Below, in pieces: positions 9,149 through 17,997 of a stretch of DNA of 64,000 bases. Position 1 is the stretch's first letter. Each line of letters opens with the position of its first letter. The position numbers were made by a program, and so were the translations under genes. The notes under the pieces are model-generated. The model did not search any database. It had not been told where the DNA came from and saw nothing but the letters and a program-made list of their open reading frames with translations. Origin of the DNA: Paractinoplanes polyasparticus (GTDB taxonomy: Bacteria; Actinomycetota; Actinomycetes; Mycobacteriales; Micromonosporaceae). Where the stretch lies: the NCBI RefSeq assembly GCF_019710575.1, contig NZ_JAHWFK010000046.1, forward strand, positions 62,001-126,000, given 5' to 3'.

Positions 9149-9776
9149 GCACGGCTCGCACGGCCCACCACGCCATCAGCAGCACGGTCACCATCTCGGC
9201 CAGGCCCAGCAGACGCTCGACCCCGCCCAGCGGAATGGCCCGCCACCAGCGCACACCCGTCCAGGGCTCGGCGAGCACGGCCCACAGGATCGGGGCGAAA
9301 CAGAGCAGCGAGAGCACCCCGCCGAACGCCACCCAGCGGGCCGCGGCATCCCGCAGCGACCGCGCCGCGGCCAGCAGGGCCGCCGCCGGCAGACTCAGAA
9401 ACGCCACCACGCTGGCCATCCGGTGAATGTCGCCGCTCATCGACGGACCGACGGACCAGTTGTGCTTCTCGAACCACACCACCCCGACCAGCCCGGCCAC
9501 CCACAGGGCGAACGCCACCGCCGCCCCGCCCCGCATCACCCCGGCCCGCAGTGCCGCGACCAGCACACCCACCGACCCCGCGGCCAGCAGCAACGTGCCC
9601 GCGTCGAACCACCACCCGTTCTCGAGCAGCGCGTAGTGACTGATCGTGCGCCGGCTCCAGTCGAGCTCGGCCGAGGGCGGGACGAAGTGCAGCGCCGCAT
9701 AGAAACCGAGCGCGGCCACCACGCAGGCCACGCCCAGCCCAGCCGGCACCACCACAGTCCGAGACCGACTCCTCAT
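9123..9776 (-). CDS. DUF998-type integral membrane protein
   Basis: 217 residues with six predicted membrane segments. The pattern LDWSRRTISHYAL after the first helix, together with HNWSVGPSMSGDIHRMAS in the middle, matches DUF998 proteins; their function is not known. It overlaps the convergent dhaM fusion gene by 26 bp at the 3' end and seems to be monocistronic. Confidence 0.75.
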   Translation of the reverse strand: MRSRSRTVVVPAGLGVACVVAALGFYAALHFVPPSAELDWSRRTISHYALLENGWWFDAGTLLLAAGSVGVLVAALRAGVMRGGAAVAFALWVAGLVGVVWFEKHNWSVGPSMSGDIHRMASVVAFLSLPAAALLAAARSLRDAAARWVAFGGVLSLLCFAPILWAVLAEPWTGVRWWRAIPLGGVERLLGLAEMVTVLLMAWWAVRAVLKRPGQPA

Positions 9777-9875
9777 CCCACCGACCCTGCCACCACAACC
9801 TGTGTTCCAGCTGGTGGTCGTCGTTTCGGACGTGCGGGACGGCTGCTTCCGGCCGTCCCGCAGGTCCCCCGATGG

Positions 9876-11036
9876 TCACGCCGCGACGAGCGCCTCCGTC
9901 GGCGCCAGCCGGGCGGCCCGGATGGCCGGGTAGAGGCCGGCGATCGCCCCGATGGCCACGGTCGCGCCGACCCCGCCGGCCAGGGCCCACAGGGGCACCA
10001 CGGTCGGCCACGCCTGGGTCGTCGCGTACAGGCCCGTCACCAGATAGCCGAGCAGCACCCCCGCGGCGCCACCGAGCAGGGAGAGCAACAGTGACTCGGT
10101 GACGAACTGGGTGCGGATCTGGCCCCGGGTGGCGCCCAGCGAGCGTCTGAGGCCGATCTCGGCCCGGCGCTCCAGCACCGAGATGACCATCGTGTTGGCC
10201 ACCCCGATGCCGCCCACCAGCAACGCCACCGCTCCCAGGCCGAGCAGCAGGGCCGTGAACGTCTGGTCGGTGGCCCGCCGCGCGGCCAGCGCGTCGGACG
10301 GCTTCGACACCTTCACCTCGTCCGGGCTCGACGGGTTGGCCGTCGGCGCCAGCACCGACCGTACGGCCGAGACGTGCGCGTCCTGCGATCGGGTGTAGAC
10401 CGTTGTCGGGTGGCCGTCGAAGCTGAGGTACGACCCGGCCGCCTGCCAGCCGACGAGCACCGCCGAGTCGAGTTCGGGCGCCAGCGGCACCGGCGCCAGC
10501 ACCCCGGTCACCGTCCACCACCGGCCGTCGATGTAGACCGCCGGCACGTTCCCCAACCGGCGCGCCGCGGTCGCTCCGAGCACCACGGTCGGGTACGACG
10601 GCTTGACCCAGCTGCCGTGGGTGAAGGACGCGCCCACCGTCGACAACAGGTCCGGCTGCGCGGCCAGCACCGCCAGCCCGCCCGTCTCCCCCGCCGGTAT
10701 CCGGTCCGTGCGGTAGACCGCCGTCGACGGCACCTTGCCGGTGGCCGTGGCCGACTGCACCGGGCCGATCCGGCGGATCATCGCCACCGCCGAGTCCGGC
10801 AGCACCGCCTCGTCGCCGAACATGGTCTGCCCGGGTGTCACCGTCAGCAGGTTGGTGCCCAGGGCGGCCAGCGCACGGTCGAGGTCGGCCCGGCTCGACG
10901 CCGAGATCCCCACGACCGCCGTCATCGCGGCGATGCCGATCGCGATCCCGAGCGCCGACAGCACGGCCCGCAGCGGGCGGGACCGCAGGCCGTACCCGCC
11001 CAGACGCACCAGATCCGGCACGCGCAACCGGGTCAT
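9876..11036 (-). CDS. ABC transporter permease, MacB/FtsX type
   Basis: 386 residues. One N-terminal membrane segment (ALGIAIGIAAMTAVVGI), a large extracytoplasmic MacB-PCD domain, then three C-terminal segments with the FtsX signature (LGLGAVALLVGGIGVANTM; RRAEIGLRRSLGATRGQI). MacB-type exporters act mechanically on substrates outside the membrane. The start is set at the ATG that overlaps the ATPase stop by 4 bp; longer in-frame extension lies inside the ATPase gene. Last gene of a four-gene operon. Confidence 0.9.
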   Translation of the reverse strand: MTRLRVPDLVRLGGYGLRSRPLRAVLSALGIAIGIAAMTAVVGISASSRADLDRALAALGTNLLTVTPGQTMFGDEAVLPDSAVAMIRRIGPVQSATATGKVPSTAVYRTDRIPAGETGGLAVLAAQPDLLSTVGASFTHGSWVKPSYPTVVLGATAARRLGNVPAVYIDGRWWTVTGVLAPVPLAPELDSAVLVGWQAAGSYLSFDGHPTTVYTRSQDAHVSAVRSVLAPTANPSSPDEVKVSKPSDALAARRATDQTFTALLLGLGAVALLVGGIGVANTMVISVLERRAEIGLRRSLGATRGQIRTQFVTESLLLSLLGGAAGVLLGYLVTGLYATTQAWPTVVPLWALAGGVGATVAIGAIAGLYPAIRAARLAPTEALVAA

Positions 11037-11698
11037 GACGCCACCACCTGCCCGTCGCGCATCGGGACCTGCCGGGGCAGGCCGTCCGCGATCTCGTGGT
11101 CGTGGGTGATCACCAGAACTGTGGTGCCCGACGCGTTGAGCTCGCGCAGCAACTCCACCACCCCGGCCCCGGACACCGAGTCGAGGTTGCCGGTGGGCTC
11201 GTCGGCCAGCAGGACGGCCGGGTCGCCGGCGACGGCCCGGGCGATGGCGACCCGCTGGCGTTCGCCGCCGGAGAGCTGATGCGGGCGGTGGCCGAGCCGG
11301 TCGCCCAGGCCGACCCGGGCCAGGGCGGCCTCGGCGCGCCACTCGCGCTCCTTACGCCGTACGCCCGCATAGAGCAGCCCGTCGGCCACGTTGGCGACCG
11401 CGCTGCGCCCCGGCGCCAGGTGGAACTGCTGGAACACGAAGCCGATCCGGTGCGCCCGCAGCTCGGACAGCTGCCGGTCGGTCAGCGTGGCCACGTCGTG
11501 CCCGTCGATGCGTACGGTGCCGTGGGTCGGTTGATCGAGCGTGCCGATCAGGTGCAGCATCGTCGACTTGCCGGAGCCCGACGGGCCGACGATCGCCACC
11601 AGCTCGCCGTACGCCACGGTGAGGTCGACCGACCGAACGGCGGTGACCCCGCCCCGGTACGCCTTGGTGACGGCGGCGAGTTCGATCACGGCGCTCAC
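11033..11698 (-). CDS. ABC transporter ATPase, MacB/LolD type
   Basis: 221 residues, a normal single ABC domain. Walker A GPSGSGKST near 38, Q-loop in FVFQQFHL, signature LSGGERQR, Walker B VLLADEPTGNLD and switch His in ITHDHE are all present. It drives the adjacent FtsX-type permease. Both ends overlap neighbours by 4 bp. Confidence 0.95.
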   Translation of the reverse strand: MSAVIELAAVTKAYRGGVTAVRSVDLTVAYGELVAIVGPSGSGKSTMLHLIGTLDQPTHGTVRIDGHDVATLTDRQLSELRAHRIGFVFQQFHLAPGRSAVANVADGLLYAGVRRKEREWRAEAALARVGLGDRLGHRPHQLSGGERQRVAIARAVAGDPAVLLADEPTGNLDSVSGAGVVELLRELNASGTTVLVITHDHEIADGLPRQVPMRDGQVVAS

Positions 11699-12735
11699 GA
11701 CGGCATCCCCACCTTCTGACCCGCCTGCAGGCCGCCGCCGGACACCTCGACCCGGCCGTCGGCGAACAGGCCGGTCTTGACCGCGACGATCCGCGTGCCG
11801 CCGGCCTCGACGATCTGCAGTCCGTAGCCGCCCTCGGCCAGCGCGAGCAGCGCCGGCACGGGCACGGTGAGCACGTCCGGCCGCTTCGACGAGACGAAGT
11901 CGACGGTGACCGCGGCCTCGTCGAGGTCCTTGGGCGGCTTGGTGAAGGCGACCGTCACGTCGATCCGGGTGCTGTCGGACTCGTTGCCCTCGCCCGGCTC
12001 CACGACCGTCTCAACGTCGGCGATCCGGCCCCTGGCCGTGCTGCCGTCGGGCATCTCGACGTCGACCGCCGCGCCCCTGCGGGCGAGTCGCTGGTCGTCG
12101 ACCTCGAGGCCGACGGTGGCCACCATCGAGGTGCCGGTCGTCTTGAACAGCTCCGTGCCGGGTTGCACGACGGCGCCCCGCTCCACGCTGAGCGAATCGA
12201 CGCGGACCGGCGCTTCGGCGTACGCGATCTGATCCGCCGCCACCCGGCCGGTCTCGGCCCGCCCGAGGTCGTCCTGCCAGTCCTCGACGGCCTCGGCGGT
12301 GGCCGACGTGTATTCGTCGTCCACCGTGAAACCCTGGTAGCCGAGCGCCCGCAGGTTCTTCTCGAACTGGAGCACGTCGGCTCCCTCGACGCCGGGGCGC
12401 AGCGTGCGGTACGCGGGCAGAGCCCCGTACAGCAGGGGAACTGGTTTGTTGTCGAGCCGGTAGAGCGACTTACCGCGCGTGATGACCGCGCCGCCGACCG
12501 GCAGGGCGGTGATCGTGCCGGCTCCGCGAGCGGTGACCGTGGCCGTGTCGCCGTGACCCAGCGTGCCGTCGTGCGACTCACGGTCGATCAGCGTTTCCCG
12601 GGTCACCTCGGCAGTCTCGGCCGGACCGCTGGTCTGCGGCTGGTCGCGGCTCTCGGCCTCGGGCAGGTTGAAGAAGGCGACCGCACCGACGGTCAGCCCT
12701 CCCGCGACGACTCCCGCCAGCAGCCCGCGCTTCAT
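11695..12735 (-). CDS. exporter adaptor with peptidoglycan-binding domain (HlyD-like)
   Basis: 346 residues. A single N-terminal membrane anchor (GLLAGVVAGGLTVGAVAFF) is followed by a biotinyl/lipoyl-like hairpin region, then a PG_binding_1 domain near 110-160 (RPGVEGADVLQFEKNLRALG), then beta-rich HlyD-like domains to the end. In actinomycetes such adaptors accompany MacB-type exporters and link them to the cell wall. It overlaps the upstream lipoprotein gene and downstream ATPase gene by 4 bp each. Confidence 0.88.
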   Translation of the reverse strand: MKRGLLAGVVAGGLTVGAVAFFNLPEAESRDQPQTSGPAETAEVTRETLIDRESHDGTLGHGDTATVTARGAGTITALPVGGAVITRGKSLYRLDNKPVPLLYGALPAYRTLRPGVEGADVLQFEKNLRALGYQGFTVDDEYTSATAEAVEDWQDDLGRAETGRVAADQIAYAEAPVRVDSLSVERGAVVQPGTELFKTTGTSMVATVGLEVDDQRLARRGAAVDVEMPDGSTARGRIADVETVVEPGEGNESDSTRIDVTVAFTKPPKDLDEAAVTVDFVSSKRPDVLTVPVPALLALAEGGYGLQIVEAGGTRIVAVKTGLFADGRVEVSGGGLQAGQKVGMPS

Positions 12736-13307
12736 GCCGTGGCCCCGCCGCTGCCGGCGCCCGACTCGCTACGCTCATCGCGGTCGCCCGGCATGAACTG
12801 CGAGCACTTCTCCTCGGCCTTGTCGAACGCCGGGTCACCGGGGCCGATGCCCTTGCCGGACTTGTCCCGGCCGAGCCGGATCGAACCGTCGGGTTGCGGG
12901 TCCGGGAAGTCCGGCACGCCGTTCTCCCGCATGCACTTGGCCATTTTGCGGGCCATCTCGAGGAGCTCGGGGTCGGCCGGACCGGCGTCGCCGCCGTCGG
13001 GCGCGAATTCCTGGCACGCCTCCTGCGCGGCGTCGAACTTCTTCGGGTCGATGTTCTTCGGCACCCGGATCGCCGTCCGCCCGTCCGCATCCGGGTCGGG
13101 GAACCAGGTCATCCCGTTCTTGCGCATGCACTGCGCGAACTTGATCGGCGCATCCTCGTCGAGCGTCTTCGAAGCGGTCGGACTGCTGGTCGTGGGGGCG
13201 CCGCTCTGCGCGGTGGCCACCCCGTCCCCGTCGCCGGCGCGGGCCGCACAGCCCGCGGACGCGACCAACAGCATCAATCCGGCGAGCAACACCTTTCCGG
13301 TACGCAT
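12732..13307 (-). CDS. secreted lipoprotein with duplicated CMRxNG motif
   Basis: 191 residues. Lipoprotein signal with lipobox ASAGC near residue 20, a Ser/Thr-rich linker, then two related units: KFAQCMRKNGMTWFPDP and KMAKCMRENGVPDFPDP, each followed by a second Cys (EACQEF, EKCSQF). This suggests an internal duplication with two disulfides. Such lipoproteins are often found with adaptor/MacB exporters; function unknown. The start is set by GAGGAG a few nt upstream. First gene of the exporter operon, divergent from the response regulator. Confidence 0.85.
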   Translation of the reverse strand: MRTGKVLLAGLMLLVASAGCAARAGDGDGVATAQSGAPTTSSPTASKTLDEDAPIKFAQCMRKNGMTWFPDPDADGRTAIRVPKNIDPKKFDAAQEACQEFAPDGGDAGPADPELLEMARKMAKCMRENGVPDFPDPQPDGSIRLGRDKSGKGIGPGDPAFDKAEEKCSQFMPGDRDERSESGAGSGGATA

Positions 13308-13433
13308 CACACTCTCCTCACCGTGCAGCCGGAGCGCTGCCACGGCTTCGAAGTAGAGCGAGCGCGGGGTTTCGCGGCCGTCACGGAAAAAAGTGACGCC
13401 CAGGTGACACAGCGGCGCGGCAGGATGGGCACC

Positions 13434-14090
13434 ATGCGGATCCTGGTGGTCGAGGACGAGCCGCTGCTCGCCGACGCGGTGGCGCAGGGCCTGCGGCACG
13501 ACGCCCACGCGGTCGACGTGGTCTACGACGGCGCCGCCGCCCTGGAACGCGCCGGCGTCAACGACTACGACGTGGTGGTGCTCGACCGAGACCTGCCGGT
13601 GGTGCACGGCGACGACGTGTGCCGGGCCCTGGTCGAGCGGGACGGCGACACACGGGTGCTGATGCTGACCGCCGCGGCCGGCATCGACGACCGGGTCACC
13701 GGGCTGTCCCTGGGCGCCGACGACTACCTGCCCAAGCCGTTCGCGCTGCGGGAACTGAGCGCGCGGGTCATCGCGCTGGGCCGCCGCGCCCGGCCGGCCG
13801 TGCCGCCGGTGCTGCGCCGGGCCGGCATCAGCCTCGACCCGCACCGGCGCGAGGTCTACCGCGAGGGCCGGTACGTGCCGTTGTCGCGCAAGGAGTTCGC
13901 CGTGCTGGCCGAACTGCTGCGCGCCGACGGCACGGCGGTGTCGGCCGAGACCCTGCTCGAGAAGGCGTGGGACGAGAACGCCGATCCGTTCACCCACGCC
14001 GTACGCATGACGATCCTCAAACTGCGGCGGAAGCTCGGTGACCCGCCCGTGGTGCTCACCGAACCGGGAGTGGGGTATCGGATCCCATGA
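13434..14090 (+). CDS. OmpR/PhoB-family response regulator
   Basis: 218 residues. Receiver domain 1-115 with acidic pocket VEDE and phospho-Asp51 (VVVLDRDLP), Thr switch in MLTAAA, Lys in LPKPF; winged-helix DNA-binding domain 125-218 ending GVGYRIP. The start at ATG 13434 is preferred; an ATG three codons earlier is possible. Overlaps the kinase by 4 bp (ATGA). It is divergent from the exporter operon with 126 bp between them and probably regulates it. Confidence 0.95.
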   Translation: MRILVVEDEPLLADAVAQGLRHDAHAVDVVYDGAAALERAGVNDYDVVVLDRDLPVVHGDDVCRALVERDGDTRVLMLTAAAGIDDRVTGLSLGADDYLPKPFALRELSARVIALGRRARPAVPPVLRRAGISLDPHRREVYREGRYVPLSRKEFAVLAELLRADGTAVSAETLLEKAWDENADPFTHAVRMTILKLRRKLGDPPVVLTEPGVGYRIP

Positions 14091-15208
14091 GACTCACCGT
14101 GCGGGGCCGGCTGACCCTCGTCTACGGCAGCCTGTTCCTGGGAGCCGGCCTGGTGCTGCTCGGCGTGACGTATGTGCTGGTCTCCCAGCGTCTGCCGAAG
14201 GTGCTGGCGAGAACCGAGGCGACCGTGACACCGCCGGGGGTGGCCGGGACCGGCGACACCGTCGAGGTACGCCAGTTCATCGAGGGCACCCGCGACGACG
14301 CCCTGAACACGCTCCTGTCCCAGGGTGCGATCGCGCTCGCCCTGGTCAGCGCGATCGCCATCGCGCTGGGCTGGCTGATCGCCGGCCGCATGCTCCAGTC
14401 GCTGCAGCAGATCACCGCGACCGCCCGGCGTATCGCCGACGCGCCCGACGCCGACCGCGGTCTGCACGAGCGGATCGCCCTGACCGGCCCGCCGGACGAG
14501 ATCAAGGAACTGGCCGACACGTTCGACATCATGCTGGCCCGGCTCGACCACTCCTTCGACGGCCAGCGGCGGTTCATCGCGAGCGCGTCGCACGAACTGC
14601 GCACTCCGCTCACCCTGAACCGCACGCTGCTCGAGGTGGCACTGACCCAGGAGGCCGCGTCGGAGGAGGTGCGCCTGCTCGGCACGACCCTGCTGGCGAT
14701 CAACGACCGGCACGGGCGCCTGATCGACGGCCTGCTGCTGCTGGCCCAGTCGGAACGGCCGGTGGCCGAACGGTCCTATGTCGACCTGGCCGACATCGTC
14801 GAACACGTAGCCGTCTCGGACACGGTCAAGGTGACCACCGAATCCGGCGAGGCGACCGTGGCCGGCAACCCGGTGCTGCTCGAACGGCTGGTGCAGAACC
14901 TCGTCGAGAACGGCGTGCGGCACAACGTGCCCGCCAACGGCTGGGTCCGCGTACGTACGGGTTCCCGCCCCGACGGCTGGGCGGTGCTCGAGGTCAGCAA
15001 CTCCGGCCCGATCATCCCGCGCTACGAGGTCCCCGGTCTGTTCGAGCCCTTCCACCGCTACGGCACGGAACGCCTCCACTCCCCCGGCGCCGGACTCGGC
15101 CTCTCGATCGTCCGCGCCGTGGCCCGCGCCCACGGCGGCGAGGTCCGAGCCGACGCCCGCGACGAGGGCGGCCTCGTCGTGACAGTCACCCTGCCGCGCG
15201 CGCTCTAG
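14087..15208 (+). CDS. sensor histidine kinase
   Basis: 373 residues. Two membrane segments (near 10-32 and 78-100) flank a short extracytoplasmic loop. HAMP follows, then the H-box SHELRTPLTL with the phospho-His, N-box NLVENGVRHN, and the ATP-binding end ..PGAGLGLSIVRAVARAHGG. Partner of the upstream regulator. The stop is followed at once by a 34-bp tandem repeat array. Confidence 0.95.
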   Translation: MRLTVRGRLTLVYGSLFLGAGLVLLGVTYVLVSQRLPKVLARTEATVTPPGVAGTGDTVEVRQFIEGTRDDALNTLLSQGAIALALVSAIAIALGWLIAGRMLQSLQQITATARRIADAPDADRGLHERIALTGPPDEIKELADTFDIMLARLDHSFDGQRRFIASASHELRTPLTLNRTLLEVALTQEAASEEVRLLGTTLLAINDRHGRLIDGLLLLAQSERPVAERSYVDLADIVEHVAVSDTVKVTTESGEATVAGNPVLLERLVQNLVENGVRHNVPANGWVRVRTGSRPDGWAVLEVSNSGPIIPRYEVPGLFEPFHRYGTERLHSPGAGLGLSIVRAVARAHGGEVRADARDEGGLVVTVTLPRAL

Positions 15209-15446
15209 GGTCAGCCCAGTTCCATCTCGGCGCCGCTGCGGTAGCCAGTGCACTTCCGTCTCGCCGTCGAGGCGGTAATAAGTCCGGTTTCATCTCGCCA
15301 CCGCCGCGCGGGTCAGTCCGGTCCCACCTCGCCGCCGCTACGGCGGTCCGTCCGGTCCCATCTCGCCGCCGTTACGCGGGTCAGTCCGGTTCCATCTCGC
15401 CGCCGTTACGCGGGTCAGTCCGGTTCCATCTCGCCGCCGTTGCGGT
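15209..15446. repeat. 34-bp tandem repeat, 7 copies
   Basis: Seven head-to-tail units with an exact 34-bp spacing. The shared core ATCTCG recurs at 15224, 15258, 15292, 15326, 15360, 15394 and 15428. Units begin GGTCAGTCCGGTTCC and continue CGCCGCCGTTACGC. The last two or three copies are nearly identical and the first ones are worn. The array starts right after the histidine kinase stop and runs into the last codons of the convergent membrane-protein gene. There are no spacers, so it is not CRISPR. Confidence 0.92.
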
Positions 15447-16263
15447 GGTCGGCCAGCACCGAGCCGTCGACCTTGCGTACCGTGATTCGCTCGAACAATG
15501 GCGTCAGATCGGGCGCCCGGTAGCCCGGCGCGATGGTCATGGCGGCACCGTCCCCGCCGGACAGACAGATGCCCAGCGCGCTCGGCCCGATTTCGCGCTC
15601 AATGATCCACCGGTCGGTGTTCCCGTTCCGGCAGCGTGGGTTGTCCCGGATGACCGCGTCGACAAAGTGGCTGGTGTCCCGATCGTCCGGCTTCAGGATC
15701 ATCGACACGGTGTAACGCCCGGCCCAGGTTCCGCTCACGCTGTAGCCCGGCACCACCGCCACATAGAGCGGCAGCCCGACCGCCTCGAACTTCTGCGCCC
15801 GCCACCGATGCTGACAAGCCCACGTGAGCAACGCGGCAACGACCAGCACAACGGCGATCCCGCCAATCGACCGCCGTTTCCAGACCGAGCCCGGCGCCGC
15901 CTCGAGCAGCACGTGAATCGCCGACGCGGCCGAGCCCCAGATCACCACCGCCTCCAGGTTGTTGCGCTCGAGCCCCGCCACCAGCGGCACCACAGCCACC
16001 GGAAGCAGCCCCAGCGGCACCACCACATGCCCCCGCGCCCACCGCTTCCCCCGCGGCAGCGTCCTGATCACCGCAAGGACGCCCGCCGCGCCGATGGACC
16101 CGAGCAAGGCCCCCGCCAACCCGATGGAGGCGTCCTGGTCGGCGTAGTCCATCACCTGGTATTCGCCGAGCTGCCCGAACACCAGCGCGAGCGCCCCAAC
16201 CGTGACCGCCCCGCAGACCAGCCCGCGCTCCCACCCCACCTGAGCCGCCGCATCGACCGTCAT
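15415..16263 (-). CDS. membrane protein of unknown function
   Basis: 282 residues. Four or five membrane segments fill the first 150 residues (GLVCGAVTVGALALVFG, LLGSIGAAGVLAVI, VVPLGLLPVAVVPLVAG, GIAVVLVVAALLTWA). A soluble C-terminal domain has Cys pairs (RCRNGNTD, GICLSGGD). The start ATG has GGGAG upstream; a longer open frame beyond it runs through repeat DNA and is probably not coding. Its final codons (GGEMEPD and stop) lie inside the 34-bp repeat array, so array changes would alter the C-terminus. Confidence 0.7.
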   Translation of the reverse strand: MTVDAAAQVGWERGLVCGAVTVGALALVFGQLGEYQVMDYADQDASIGLAGALLGSIGAAGVLAVIRTLPRGKRWARGHVVVPLGLLPVAVVPLVAGLERNNLEAVVIWGSAASAIHVLLEAAPGSVWKRRSIGGIAVVLVVAALLTWACQHRWRAQKFEAVGLPLYVAVVPGYSVSGTWAGRYTVSMILKPDDRDTSHFVDAVIRDNPRCRNGNTDRWIIEREIGPSALGICLSGGDGAAMTIAPGYRAPDLTPLFERITVRKVDGSVLADHRNGGEMEPD

Positions 16264-16379
16264 GAGCCGATACTCCCAACGCCGAGCAAGACGCGCCGCG
16301 CCGGAAGACGAGCAGGCAGCCCATCCCGAACGCAAGCAGGCAACGCCGCCGAAACGGGAGCTGCCAGTGCAGCCGCAAC

Positions 16380-16840
16380 AAACGCGGCCGGCGTGGCCGT
16401 CAGGTGGGATGTCGGCTCGGGAGCCGCCGGTCCAGCCAGAACAGAAGCGGCCGGTCCAGCTGGAGCGAAAGCGGCCGGCGCCGCCGGTCGGGTGGAGATG
16501 CCGGCTCAGTAACGGCCTGCCCAGCCAGAACAGGGCCGGCCGGACCAACTGGAGCGAGAGCGGCCGGCGCCGGTCACGCGGGAATGTCGGCTCAGGAGCG
16601 GCCGGTCCAGCCGGAGCAGACGCGGCCGACGCTCCGGTCAGGCGGCGATGTCCGCTCAGCAACAGCCGGTCGAGCCGGAACCGGCGGGCGGTCCAGCTAG
16701 AGCGAAGGCGGCCGGCACGCCGACCAGGCGGGGACGCCGACTCAGCAACGGTCGGTTCAGCCGGAACCGGAGCGGCCGATCCAGCCCGAACCGAAGCGGT
16801 CAGCGTTGCGGCCAGGCGGGGATGTCGGCTCGGGTGGCGG
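16380..16840. repeat. nested tandem repeat, about 87-bp period built from ~22-24-bp subunits
   Basis: Degenerate repeats fill the space between two minus-strand genes. A marker ATGTCGGCTC (with variants) recurs near 16409, 16498, 16584, 16648, 16734 and 16822, giving intervals of 89, 86, 64, 86 and 88 bp; one unit has lost a subunit. Inside each unit the 22-24-bp element GCGGCCGGTCCAGCCGGAAC recurs. The last copy enters the C-terminal codons of the EamA gene. Long open frames cross the array on both strands, but they reflect its base composition and I do not call them genes. The flank 16264-16379 holds nothing recognisable. Confidence 0.85.
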
Positions 16841-17687
16841 GGTCGGCGGAATCGTCCGATGAGGACTGGGTGGCGGCGTGGCGGGCCAGGCCGATCACGC
16901 CCAGCGTCATCATGACGGCGGCGAAGGCGATGACGACCAGGCCGGCCGCGCCGAAGCGGAAACCCTCGCCGAAGACGACCACGCCGGTGGTCGCGGCCAC
17001 AATGGGGTTGGAGACGCTTACCGTGGCCAGCGGGGCGGCCATTCCCGCACGGCCGTAGGAGAGCTGGCTCAGCAGGTAGCCGCCCGTGGCGAACACCAGC
17101 ACCGCGATGGCGCCGACCGGTGACATCGTGCGGACGCCGCCGTCGGTGACTGCGGCCAGCACCGCCTTCGACAGCACCGAGGAGATGCCGAACGCCGTGC
17201 CGGCCGCCGCGGCCAGCAGCACCGACCGCATTCGCGGCCCGCCCGACCAGGCGGCCAGTGCCAGCGCTGCCACCACCGCGAGCGTGATCAATGCGAGGTT
17301 ACGGTCTTCGGGCGGGGCGAGCCGCCGGGGCTCGGACGGCTCGACCGACAGCGACAGGATCAGCGCGAGGCCGATCACGGTGAGGAGCGCGTCGATCCAG
17401 GCGGCGCGGCTGATCGGCGTCTGCAGGCGGACGGCGGCGATCGGCAACGCGAAGAGCAGAGTCAGCGTGCCCAGCGCCTGCACCACGGCGACCGTGCCGA
17501 AGTTGAGCGCGATCACGTGCAGCACGACGCCACCGCCGGTGAGCAGCAGGGCGACAGCCCACCGCGACCACCCGCGCTGACCGTGCTCGGCGAGACGTTC
17601 CTGCGCCACCGCCGCGGCTGCGTAACTCGCCGCGGACAGAACCGACAACGCGACCGCCCACCCCAGCGACCCCATCTGCACCCCCAC
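16800..17687 (-). CDS. EamA/DMT-superfamily transporter
   Basis: 295 residues with about ten membrane segments in two halves, the DMT layout. Recognisable stretches are LNFGTVAVVQALGTLTLLFALP in the first half and YGRAGMAAPLATVSVSNPIVAA in the second. Substrate unknown. Two possible ATGs lie four codons apart at the N-terminus (17687 and 17675). The hydrophilic tail ending DIPAWPQR is encoded by the last unit of the downstream repeat array, an unusual origin for a C-terminus. Confidence 0.85.
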   Translation of the reverse strand: MGVQMGSLGWAVALSVLSAASYAAAAVAQERLAEHGQRGWSRWAVALLLTGGGVVLHVIALNFGTVAVVQALGTLTLLFALPIAAVRLQTPISRAAWIDALLTVIGLALILSLSVEPSEPRRLAPPEDRNLALITLAVVAALALAAWSGGPRMRSVLLAAAAGTAFGISSVLSKAVLAAVTDGGVRTMSPVGAIAVLVFATGGYLLSQLSYGRAGMAAPLATVSVSNPIVAATTGVVVFGEGFRFGAAGLVVIAFAAVMMTLGVIGLARHAATQSSSDDSADPATRADIPAWPQR

Positions 17688-17716
17688 CCCCGAGTCTGCC
17701 AGACCCGGGCCCGTGC

Positions 17717-17923
17717 TCAGCCCGTGTCGCGCCTCACCCGGGCGCGGCGGCGGACCTCGGCCAGGCGGGCGGCGTTGCGGTCGATCAGGCCGTGGGCGCG
17801 GCGGCGGGCGAGTTCCTGCCGCTCGGCCAGGCGTGCGCGGCGCCGGCGGGCCGACTGCTCGACGGCGGCGCGGAAACGCTCATCCCAGGACTCGGGCTCG
17901 TTCCAGGTGCTTCTCGGTGACAT
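17717..17923 (-). CDS. small basic protein, 68 aa, unknown
   Basis: Reads MSPRSTWNEPESWDERFRAA and continues with a long Arg/Ala-rich, probably helical stretch (RRRRARLAERQELARRRAHG). The ATG at 17923 is chosen because GGAAGA lies about 8 nt upstream; a longer frame to 17968 lacks one. Very basic and possibly nucleic-acid binding, but no family is recognised. Divergent from the frameshifted phosphotransferase gene. Confidence 0.55.
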   Translation of the reverse strand: MSPRSTWNEPESWDERFRAAVEQSARRRRARLAERQELARRRAHGLIDRNAARLAEVRRRARVRRDTG

Positions 17924-17997
17924 GACGGCATTCTTCCGCGGGGGTACGACAGAAAATCCGCTTCGCACGGGATGGGACCGGCTGTCACGATCACACC

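Noticed and set aside
8584..10521. long minus-strand open frame over dhaM, the DUF998 gene and the permease gene
   Set aside because: Different frame from the supported minus-strand genes and antisense to the EI domain; no motifs.
15209..15446. 34-bp repeats considered as CRISPR
   Set aside because: Units are directly adjacent with no spacers and no cas genes nearby.
14038..16512. very long plus-strand open frame crossing the repeat region
   Set aside because: It is kept open by base composition across the histidine kinase gene (another frame), the 34-bp repeats and a minus-strand gene; protein is Arg/Pro-rich and shows no motif.
16262..16915. plus-strand frame through the satellite repeats
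   Set aside because: Repeat-derived Arg/Pro/Gln-rich sequence without a ribosome site, antisense to the EamA gene at its end.
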